Source: Minisyncoccota bacterium
GTDB taxonomy: Bacteria > Verrucomicrobiota > Lentisphaeria > Oligosphaerales > MVZH01
Direction: 5' to 3'
Assembly: GCA_021734725.1 (NCBI GenBank)
Contig: JAIPIM010000055.1
Coordinates: 1-15,467 of the forward strand
DNA: 15,467 nucleotides
Position numbers and translations under genes: made by a program. A model generated the notes under the pieces. The model ran no database searches, had not been told where the DNA came from, and was given only the letters and a program-made list of their open reading frames with translations. Every line of letters begins with the position of its first letter. Within the stretch, counting starts at the first letter, position 1. Shown piece by piece: positions 5,857 through 13,069 of this stretch.

Positions 5857-7542
5857 TTAGTTTCCGTTCCTTGCCGATGAACCATTCTGGCTGGCCGGGT
5901 CGATACGAAAATCGCAAAGAATGGCCCAGGCTTTGTCGGCACTGACAACCATGGCGTCCGGATCGTGCTTCTGCACAAACCTTCTTGTGAAGGCGTTGGT
6001 TGCACGTCCGTTGCTGTGCGAATAGATGAGCCACACACGGTGAGGCCCCACCAACCTGGCGAGATCCTCGCGATAGAGGGGGCCGCTGGGCGCCGTCCCC
6101 ACAAAAAATTGCGCATCTTTGACGTGGGCGAAGCGCGGGGGATTCAGCGTCCGTCTGTAGTCCACTTCCTTAACGCATCCTTCCTTGTGCAGCGTGCGCG
6201 GATTCTTGACGTTTTGCAGTATGGCAAAGGTGTTGTCGGGCCAGTTATACCGCGGAGCATAATGGCGAAATGCCGGTTCGGCCCAGTAATAGATATAAAA
6301 TTTATCTTCCGGCAATGCATTTTGCGCGACTTTCGCCAGTACGTCGCGAATTTCCTCGTGAAACGGCGGGTGTATCAGAGTCATTGAATACGTTTGGGTT
6401 ATTGGTATCGATATGACCAGCAATACAAGTAAAGCCTGGGTTACTCTGGTTGGCCAGGCACTGTTTGTGTTCCCAATGCGTAAACAGAATATCCCTTCAA
6501 CGACAAGTAGAACGACAGATGGGATCCAGAACAGTATCATACGTCCGCTGGCTGGATAGAGGCCGAACGAAGACGCCAGCAGGCAAATGGCTAGCGGTCC
6601 AATTATTCCTACCGCCATTTCCGGATGCCGTGCCGATAAATGGACGGCACCAATGGCGATAAAGGGCCAGGCGAAGAGGGTGAGGCGGAAAGGATGGGTG
6701 GAAAGTTCCCGCATCTTATCCATAAGCCAAGACATGACGGCGGCTGGTTCCAACAGCGAGGGCATAAACGCGTTTCGATCTGCCCAGGATCGGTGAAGCC
6801 ATTCGGCGATGCCCGATTCCCGCGTGGAAGGCGATCCCAGGAGAAAATACCACACCCCAAAAGCTGTAAGCCAGGCCAGGATCCAGATCCCCAAAACAAC
6901 AATGTTCGGTTTAAGATGTGAACGCCATAATCGTAGTGCGGCACCGGAGCCGGTGGCGGCAAGTGCGAAAACGGCCGGAAAACTGAAAAAGAGGGAGACG
7001 AGTCCTACTGTTGCGAATAAGCACAGCCTGCGATACGACGACGGCGTTGCGAGCATTCTCCGATAGAGCAACAGGAGCGATACCGCCGCCGCTAGATCGC
7101 AGCTGTATGGCTTACACTCGACCGAATAGTAAACCGCAACCGGAGCGAACCCGAACAGTAAAAGCGCCACGACAACGGCGACAGGTGACAACCAATTTCG
7201 GATCAATGCGTAAAACAAAACCACCGATGCCACGCCGCAGAAAAATGGGAAAAGTCGGAACACGAAGTCATGGGTCCCAAAGAGAGTTGTAAACCCTCTG
7301 GAAACGAGCAGAAAGCCGGCTGGAACGACATTGGTGTATTCAAGCGGAGGGATCAGCAAGTTCGACAGTGGCGAATAGGCAATGGCATGTGAGATGAACG
7401 CTTCGTCCAGCCATATGGACCGGTTGTAGAGCAAAAGCCCCAGTCGCGCAAAAATAGCCAATGTTATGATTGTCCAGGGGACCAATGGATTGGCGCACAA
7501 CCATTCCAGCCTTTTGTCGTTTTGAATCAGAGATTCCGACAT
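5857..7542 (-). CDS. GT39/ArnT-like integral membrane glycosyltransferase
   Basis: From ATG 7542 the protein has 561 residues; an in-frame TTG at 7590, with AGGA about 10 bases upstream, would add 16 residues. Hydrophobic helices fill roughly the first 400 residues. The first extramembrane loop carries WLDEAF (Asp46-Glu47 in the shorter form), the Asp-Glu catalytic motif of GT-C fold enzymes. A second loop has YYSVECKPYSCDL, equivalent to the YS.E.R.Y motif of GT39-like transferases. A soluble domain of about 150 residues closes the protein (from ALPEDKFYIYYW on). These enzymes move a sugar from a polyprenyl-phosphate donor to a protein, lipid or glycan on the outer side of the membrane; donor and acceptor are unknown. 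It follows the PHP gene with a 130-175 bp gap, so cotranscription is uncertain. Confidence 0.82.
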   Translation of the reverse strand: MSESLIQNDKRLEWLCANPLVPWTIITLAIFARLGLLLYNRSIWLDEAFISHAIAYSPLSNLLIPPLEYTNVVPAGFLLVSRGFTTLFGTHDFVFRLFPFFCGVASVVLFYALIRNWLSPVAVVVALLLFGFAPVAVYYSVECKPYSCDLAAAVSLLLLYRRMLATPSSYRRLCLFATVGLVSLFFSFPAVFALAATGSGAALRLWRSHLKPNIVVLGIWILAWLTAFGVWYFLLGSPSTRESGIAEWLHRSWADRNAFMPSLLEPAAVMSWLMDKMRELSTHPFRLTLFAWPFIAIGAVHLSARHPEMAVGIIGPLAICLLASSFGLYPASGRMILFWIPSVVLLVVEGIFCLRIGNTNSAWPTRVTQALLVLLVISIPITQTYSMTLIHPPFHEEIRDVLAKVAQNALPEDKFYIYYWAEPAFRHYAPRYNWPDNTFAILQNVKNPRTLHKEGCVKEVDYRRTLNPPRFAHVKDAQFFVGTAPSGPLYREDLARLVGPHRVWLIYSHSNGRATNAFTRRFVQKHDPDAMVVSADKAWAILCDFRIDPASQNGSSARNGN

Positions 7543-7658
7543 CGCCGGGGCATCTCGTCGATCCGGTTGTCTGCATGCTTCCAAGGCCAATTTATGAACT
7601 GTCCTTCCTCGCTGTCCGCGATTGGCGGTGCAACGGTGTCAAGTCGGGGTAAATCATG

Positions 7659-7672
7659 TCCCCCCGTGGGGA
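7659..7672 (-). other. Short GC hairpin between the PHP and glycosyltransferase genes
   Basis: TCCCC (7659-7663) and GGGGA (7668-7672) form a five-pair stem with a four-base loop. No T tract follows on the minus strand. A tandem TTTTGG repeat lies at about 7681-7692. This could be a processing or partial-termination point, but the evidence is thin. The rest of the 7591-7719 gap shows nothing clear. Confidence 0.25.
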
Positions 7673-7719
7673 TACGCTGGTTTTGGTTTTGGTATTCCCC
7701 GTCTTCGAGTGCGATGTTT

Positions 7720-10254
7720 TTACTTTAAGGCAATCGGTGCGGATTGGCAACTCTCATCGGTGGCCCTGTCTGATTTTACCGTTGTGTAAAACAATGGAGA
7801 AGACCAGGTCGTATGGCCTTGGGCGGTGAAAACACGAACCAGATAGTAGCCTTCTTTCGGTACCGGATCTCTGTCCGTTAACGCATATGCTTGTACGCCG
7901 CATCGGAAACCATCAAGGACCTGCCAGATATCCCGGTTGCGTATCACCTGTATTCTTTGCACCGGGTAAGCGGATCCGACGACCAGTCGCAGGTCACGTT
8001 GCCGCGCCGCGACCGGCATCGCATCCGCGCAAGGGAGTTGATCGTTGAGGGTGAATCTCAGCAACGTACGTTGACCGGATGTACCGTAGGTGCAGCCTTC
8101 CTTGAGTGCATCATAGACCGTGTCCCGCGTTAAGGCGTTTGTGTGGACTGCGGTCAACTCGGCGGGAAGACCCGCGTAATAGGCTTCCGTCCCATGGTCC
8201 GTGCCTGCCACTACGCCGACATGGTGTCCCGCGTCGAAAGCATCGAAGATATTGCCTTGCGGTGCATCGATTTCATTCAGATTATCGCGATTGAATTCTC
8301 CGCACCATCCACTTACCTCCACGGCCCGGTCGACATCAGCATAGGTTTCGGGGCTTCCACAGTGGAAGTGGTTAATGCAAAAGAAGTCTACGCCGTCTTG
8401 CTCGTAGAGTCTGTGGACTCGCTGCGGGCTTGCACTAGCCGCATCGACACCGTCCCGTATTACCTTCGGAGGACTACGGAAATAAATGTTGCGGTGGCCG
8501 TAGTTCTTGCGCATCCGCGGCAGGAGCCCCATGCTGTTGGTCCATTCGAATCCGAAAATGGTGGCGAAGCGGTTGTCCTGATTGTGGGTGTCGATTGTCC
8601 GGTGGAGTTGCTCAAGGCGTTCGACATTGAAGTCGTGGCCATGGTCGGTGAGCGCCCAAAAATCCAGGCCGCGATGGTGCGCAATTTCACGGAACTTATC
8701 CTCCGGATGCAGGCGCCCATCCGAAAGTTGGGAATGGGTGTGGATATCGCCGAAATAGATTTTACCCGGCCCGAACGATCCGTCGGTAACGATTAGGTCA
8801 CTGACCCCGTTAATGACAGGATCGCGGGTGTCCTTCGCCACAATTTGAAATACCCCTTTCCCCTGGTATTTCGCTTCAAACGTGTGAGTGCCCTTATCCT
8901 CCTCAGTGAACTGGTAATCAGTCGGCAAGCCGTTATTGGCGACGGGGCAATGTACAGTGATCCTGCCGCGGTATCCATCCGCGATATTGCCCAGGCTGTC
9001 TACTGCAGTTACTGTCAGGCGTACCGTTTCTCCGGGGTCAGGTGTCGGCGGCGAGTGAACGAGCAGTTTTGTTGCGGGCCCACCGACGACATCGATCTGG
9101 GGGAAATCGGGTGGCGACAAGTAGATGCCATTCCCGACGACGTCGGTGTATACCTTGAGCGGATAATTGTTCTGGCTGAGGAGCTGTGCGCGTATGCCGG
9201 GACAGTCCTCTGCCTCAGCGACCGCAATACGGATGCGATCGCCGGGTTCCAGCGCAGGCCCCCTTTTCAGTACGGCTTTTGTTGAAAACGCTCCTTCGTT
9301 GCTCAGCTCAAAGACGGTTTTCTCCCGCGAACAGATGATTTGGACATACCCCGGCAAGGCGGGGTCGTCCCATTGCAGCGGTGACCAGTCTTTTTCTGGG
9401 AGATGTCGTTTCTGGCGGGACCGCCGGTTGCATTCGATAACTTCGTTGCTGAAATTAAACTTCAGGGAGGCTCCCCTTGGAAAGCCGTGTCTGCCAACCG
9501 TGTATTCGATGCCGAACGAAGTGTATGTGCCCGCGGTGACAGTAGACGGGCCGTTATAGCGAAAAGTGCCAATATCCTGTGCCTGACCTGCATAGTCTTC
9601 CCAGTTAATCCGTTCAGCGGCCAGCAAGCCGAAACAGAAGACGGGATGATCGTAGTTCTCGTTGAACGGCAATTGACTGGGGATGGGGCACCATGCCGTT
9701 GTTGCGCCGCTGGAACTGTGCAACCGCACGACATCAAACGGAATGGCATTGGACCTGAGCACGCTTTCGTCATACCCCAGATAAGCGAGCGGCAACTCCA
9801 AGCGTGCTTCCCATTCGTGCGTTCCCTGCGTGGCATTTACGCGTATGTTTTTCGGTTCGGTGTCGCGGAAATCCTTCCGAACCTGAGATTCCCCTGTCAC
9901 CTTGACGCCTACCTGCACGACCTTTCCTTCGCGTGTCATGACATTGAGGCACACGAAATCGCTCTGCCAGAAATTGTCCGCTGTGGTGTCCGGCAGCCAT
10001 TCAAGCAGTTCGTCCAGTTTCGGTTCTTCCATAATGAGATCGAAGGTGAGCATGCCGTCTGAGTACCCGACCGTAAAACGCGTTTGGTCGGCAGCGGCGC
10101 CAGGGCGTGTTCCCGGGAAGTAGGCGCCCTGGTAGAGGTGGGCGGCTATCGTGCGGAAGGGGGCGCTTTGAAAGGTTGGCCCGGATGGTGTCGATGTGGG
10201 GATTGTGAATTGTCGCTCTTCAGCGGCGTATCGCGCGATTGTACCGTGTGTCAT
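7720..10254 (-). CDS. PHP-fold metal hydrolase with N-terminal carbohydrate-binding-like domain (DUF3604-like)
   Basis: An 844-residue multidomain protein. Residues about 30-215 resemble the CBM9/DOMON-like beta-sandwich often found at protein ends (FTVGYSDGMLTFDLIM, then WEARLELPLAYLGY). Residues about 230-390 form a second beta-rich region. About 395-490 is Ig-like (GETVRLTVTAVDSLGNIADGY). The C-terminal part from about 498 is a PHP domain with its metal-binding set visible: FGDIHTHSQLSDG (His505, His507, Asp512), LTDHGHDF (Asp537, His538), Glu570 in FGFEWT, NHFH (His629) and GTDHGT (Asp686, His688). The tail (PAELTAVHTNALTRDTVYDALKEG) matches DUF3604-type proteins. PHP enzymes hydrolyse phosphoesters with a metal cluster; the substrate here is unknown. 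No signal peptide is visible, which is odd for a protein with Ig-like and sugar-binding-like modules. It starts 42 bp after the beta-helix gene. Confidence 0.85.
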   Translation of the reverse strand: MTHGTIARYAAEERQFTIPTSTPSGPTFQSAPFRTIAAHLYQGAYFPGTRPGAAADQTRFTVGYSDGMLTFDLIMEEPKLDELLEWLPDTTADNFWQSDFVCLNVMTREGKVVQVGVKVTGESQVRKDFRDTEPKNIRVNATQGTHEWEARLELPLAYLGYDESVLRSNAIPFDVVRLHSSSGATTAWCPIPSQLPFNENYDHPVFCFGLLAAERINWEDYAGQAQDIGTFRYNGPSTVTAGTYTSFGIEYTVGRHGFPRGASLKFNFSNEVIECNRRSRQKRHLPEKDWSPLQWDDPALPGYVQIICSREKTVFELSNEGAFSTKAVLKRGPALEPGDRIRIAVAEAEDCPGIRAQLLSQNNYPLKVYTDVVGNGIYLSPPDFPQIDVVGGPATKLLVHSPPTPDPGETVRLTVTAVDSLGNIADGYRGRITVHCPVANNGLPTDYQFTEEDKGTHTFEAKYQGKGVFQIVAKDTRDPVINGVSDLIVTDGSFGPGKIYFGDIHTHSQLSDGRLHPEDKFREIAHHRGLDFWALTDHGHDFNVERLEQLHRTIDTHNQDNRFATIFGFEWTNSMGLLPRMRKNYGHRNIYFRSPPKVIRDGVDAASASPQRVHRLYEQDGVDFFCINHFHCGSPETYADVDRAVEVSGWCGEFNRDNLNEIDAPQGNIFDAFDAGHHVGVVAGTDHGTEAYYAGLPAELTAVHTNALTRDTVYDALKEGCTYGTSGQRTLLRFTLNDQLPCADAMPVAARQRDLRLVVGSAYPVQRIQVIRNRDIWQVLDGFRCGVQAYALTDRDPVPKEGYYLVRVFTAQGHTTWSSPLFYTTVKSDRATDESCQSAPIALK

Positions 10255-10296
10255 AATCAGGTGAACTTTCTTTCCTGTTTGGGTGGTATGGATTTG

Positions 10297-11559
10297 TCAA
10301 TCCAGTGGACGATGCCAGCCGTTCGGGCCGGTCTCCGCATAACAGTCGCGGGTTTTGAAATACCACTTTCCGCTACTGTCCGGGTGGTGAAGATCCTCAC
10401 TGTCCAACTCCGCCGGGAGATCGCAATGATCCAGGAGAACGTTGGGCACATTGCCCTCCGCGTCCGGAGACGTGACAAAGCATTGCGCGCCCACGATGTG
10501 CCGGCTGTCTCGAATGGCCAGGACGGCCGGGCCCTTCAAGGTATAAGCTCTGGAAAAATCGGTGGGCCGCGGGTCATTCCAGCTGCGCTTGAGATTAGTC
10601 ACCGTAATGACAGCAGGACACGGCTGCTCCATGTCAATCAGTTTCAGGTTTCGTGCAACGGCATCGATTTTGACGTTGTTCAGAGAGAAGAATCCATTAT
10701 TCCGACCGACCCAGCCGATGCGCAGCATCGTTCCGATGTTGGCGCTGTGGAGTCCCAGTCCATTTACGTGCATTGCCCCTCCGCGTTCGAAATAAAACAG
10801 TGTGTCCATTGTGCCGCCGGCTTTGACAAAACTGAAGTGGATATCCATAGCCATGTGGTTGCGAGTCCGGAAACCGTACGTGCAGTTGGACAAGGCCAGA
10901 TAACCGAAGATCAAATTGTCACAGTTGTGCATTCTTTCATGGGTGCCGGCCTGAAATCCTGTTTCGCAATTGTTGATGGAGAGTGCCGGGAACCACATTT
11001 TGCCTGTGCCGATGCCTTTGCCCGACTTGGCGACCAGGAAGCCTATCTTTGCCTTCTTCGCCGTCTCCTGTTCCGGGGGCCTTCCGCACAGTTCGACGCC
11101 GTTCCAGATCAAACCTGATCCGTGGTATACCACCATGGGTGCATCACTCGATCCAATCCATACGAGCCGGGAAAGGTTCCCCATCAGTCCGTGACCGCGT
11201 CGGATCTTGCCGCCTGAGTGGAAACCTGCTCCCATGACATGGCATCCGATGCGCTTCGGGATTGTGATGGTTTCGGAGATATGATAATCCTTCCCCGGGA
11301 ACAGGATGAGTTTTCCGTGTTTTTCCGAAAAGAGTCTCTGTATGGCCTCCGTATCGTCCGTGGAGATATCATTGCCGACGGCTCCATACATTTCCGGGGT
11401 TACGTATGGCTGGTCAGGGTGGAGTGCATGTGAGGCTGAAGGCTGAGCAATGAAACCTGAAGGGGGCGCGGGGTGGGGAGGCTGTGGTTCCGCGGGCCTG
11501 CCCGCCAGGGGGACAAGCATGGCAGTCAATAGGATTACGATGCCTTTGCTGTTGAACAT
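10297..11559 (-). CDS. Secreted right-handed beta-helix protein (pectate lyase 3-like)
   Basis: The 420-residue protein begins with a signal peptide (MFNSKGIVILLTAMLVPLAG, with cleavage likely at residues 19-23) followed by a proline-rich linker to about residue 45. The segment YVTPEMYGAVGNDISTDDTE at about 52-71 and the following AIQRLF are the classic opening of Pectate_lyase_3 beta-helix domains, in which D.TDDT.A.Q precedes the first coil. Repeating short strand turns follow to about residue 390 (for example NCETGFQAG, NCTYGFRTRN, DSRHIVGAQCF). Relatives include polygalacturonases, tailspikes and epimerases, and specificity cannot be read from the fold. It is the one clearly exported protein of the right-hand operon, so it may act first on an extracellular polymer. 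AAAGGAT lies 8-9 bases before the ATG. Confidence 0.82.
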   Translation of the reverse strand: MFNSKGIVILLTAMLVPLAGRPAEPQPPHPAPPSGFIAQPSASHALHPDQPYVTPEMYGAVGNDISTDDTEAIQRLFSEKHGKLILFPGKDYHISETITIPKRIGCHVMGAGFHSGGKIRRGHGLMGNLSRLVWIGSSDAPMVVYHGSGLIWNGVELCGRPPEQETAKKAKIGFLVAKSGKGIGTGKMWFPALSINNCETGFQAGTHERMHNCDNLIFGYLALSNCTYGFRTRNHMAMDIHFSFVKAGGTMDTLFYFERGGAMHVNGLGLHSANIGTMLRIGWVGRNNGFFSLNNVKIDAVARNLKLIDMEQPCPAVITVTNLKRSWNDPRPTDFSRAYTLKGPAVLAIRDSRHIVGAQCFVTSPDAEGNVPNVLLDHCDLPAELDSEDLHHPDSSGKWYFKTRDCYAETGPNGWHRPLD

Positions 11560-11640
11560 AGTTTCTTATCCTTTCCGGGAAACCTTTTTCTGCATCCTTA
11601 AGGGTGAAGAACGTACCAGGCTTGAGGGCGCAGTACGACC

Positions 11641-13068
11641 TTATGTGAACATGTCTAAGGTTCGATTGCCGAATGTGTATTTTCCGGTTCTAAATGTTTC
11701 GAGACGCATCAGCACATCGTCGAGTGTTTTTTGAAATTCAGCCGGGATATCGTCTTGCGTCATCCCCGTGCCCAGGTTTGACAGTTCGTCCGGGTCCTGT
11801 TCCAGGTCAAACACTTCGATTTCGCCGGTGTCGTCGTAGTAATTTATCTTCGTATTGCCTTTCCGAAGCATAACGGACAGGCCGTATATCCCGGATTCGC
11901 TCACCACCATTCGGTGATCTTCCGCATCGGGATGTTGCATCAACGGCAAGAGACTTGTTGCGTCACTGGGGTGTTCCACCTCTGTGAGTTGGCCTGTTTT
12001 ATAATCATTATGGTCATGGATAAGCCCGGCGTAATCGAGGAAGGTGGGCAAGAGATCGATATGGCTGGCCAGGTGTTGAACTTCTTGCCCTGCGGGAATG
12101 CCGGGGCCCGTGACGATGAGCGGCACCTTTGAGGAACAATCGTGAAAAAAACCTTTCTGTACCATGAAATGGTCGCCCAGGTAATCGCCGTGATCGCTGC
12201 TGACAACGATCAGCGTATTGTCATAAATCTCGAGTTCCCGAAGTTTCTCGATAACCTGGCCGATGCAGTTGTCGAGCATGGTCACGCATCCCATGTACTT
12301 CGCGCGATTCCGTTTAATCATGTCCGAGGACAGTGACTCCCAGTCCTTTTTCCATCGAGCAACTTGATGCGGAAAGTTGGGACACTCTGTTTCCATGGCT
12401 GCGGGGTCCGGCATGTCGGTCGGATCGTACATGGAGAAATAAGGTTCCGGAGGGTCACACGGCGAATGGGGCTTGACGTAGGAGAGCCACATGAAAAAGG
12501 GTTCATTTTCCAATCTCTCGCAGTCACGGCGATGCTTGATCGATTCCAGTTCCTGCAGCGCATTGCGCGTGATGTAATTGGTTACGTAGTCCTCGTCGGC
12601 CAGTTTGGTCTTCTCCTGCTGATATTCCCATGCGAGTCTGTCTTCCCAGCTGTTAAAAGGAGGTGCCTTCTCCCGTTCAAGGCCTTTTTCGGCCAAATAT
12701 TCAATGTAATCGGTGTTGTTGTCCGCGACGCGTTTGTCAAACCCGTAATGTTTTCTTGCGGGTAGAAAGTGCATTTTCCCCACTGACACCGTGAAATAGC
12801 CGTTTTTTGACAGTTCACCGGGGACGGTGTCCAGCGCGTCAGCCCATCCTTGATCGTTGTAATAAGTACCCGTGTCGCAGCAGTATTTACCCGTCATGAT
12901 ACTGGCTCTGGCCGGTACGCAGAGCGGGTTTGAACAATAGGCATTTCGGAAAACGGTCCCAGAGCGCGCGAGTGAGTCCATGTTTGGCGTGTGGACCGGG
13001 AAAGCGTTCATGAATCCCAGCGCATCATAACGCAACTGGTCCATGGTGATAAAAAGGATGTTTTTCAT
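11641..13068 (-). CDS. Type I sulfatase (Cys-type, family S1)
   Basis: The ATG at 13068 gives 475 residues starting MKNILFITMDQLRYDALG; it has GGAG four bases upstream and is preferred over an in-frame ATG at 13101. The metal-binding Asp-Gln (MDQLR) is near residue 10. The maturation motif CVPARASIMTGK has the cysteine at residue 50 that becomes formylglycine; Ala rather than Ser follows the Pro. Further active-site blocks are GKMHF, the SYVKPHSP block, and SSDHGDYLGDH in the second half. The C-terminal subdomain includes the KINYYDDTGEIEVFDLEQDP segment typical of S1 sulfatases. A Cys-type enzyme needs a formylglycine-generating or anaerobic maturase, not seen here. No signal peptide is visible, so it may act inside the cell. 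The stop of the upstream glycosidase gene lies one base before this ATG, so translation is probably coupled. Sulfate position and sugar are unknown. Confidence 0.93.
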   Translation of the reverse strand: MKNILFITMDQLRYDALGFMNAFPVHTPNMDSLARSGTVFRNAYCSNPLCVPARASIMTGKYCCDTGTYYNDQGWADALDTVPGELSKNGYFTVSVGKMHFLPARKHYGFDKRVADNNTDYIEYLAEKGLEREKAPPFNSWEDRLAWEYQQEKTKLADEDYVTNYITRNALQELESIKHRRDCERLENEPFFMWLSYVKPHSPCDPPEPYFSMYDPTDMPDPAAMETECPNFPHQVARWKKDWESLSSDMIKRNRAKYMGCVTMLDNCIGQVIEKLRELEIYDNTLIVVSSDHGDYLGDHFMVQKGFFHDCSSKVPLIVTGPGIPAGQEVQHLASHIDLLPTFLDYAGLIHDHNDYKTGQLTEVEHPSDATSLLPLMQHPDAEDHRMVVSESGIYGLSVMLRKGNTKINYYDDTGEIEVFDLEQDPDELSNLGTGMTQDDIPAEFQKTLDDVLMRLETFRTGKYTFGNRTLDMFT

Positions 13069-13069
13069 A

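Noticed and set aside
7641..7660. TTGACA on the minus strand in the gap before the glycosyltransferase gene
   Set aside because: No acceptable -10 hexamer at 16-18 bp, so I do not call a promoter.
9403..11118. Long plus-strand open frames opposite the PHP and beta-helix genes
   Set aside because: Their compositions look like reverse-frame readings; the minus-strand proteins have clear motifs throughout.
11560..11640. Possible terminator or promoter between the sulfatase and beta-helix genes
   Set aside because: Only a weak five-pair repeat (CGTAC and GTACG) with a 16-base loop and no T tract; no convincing -35/-10 pair.
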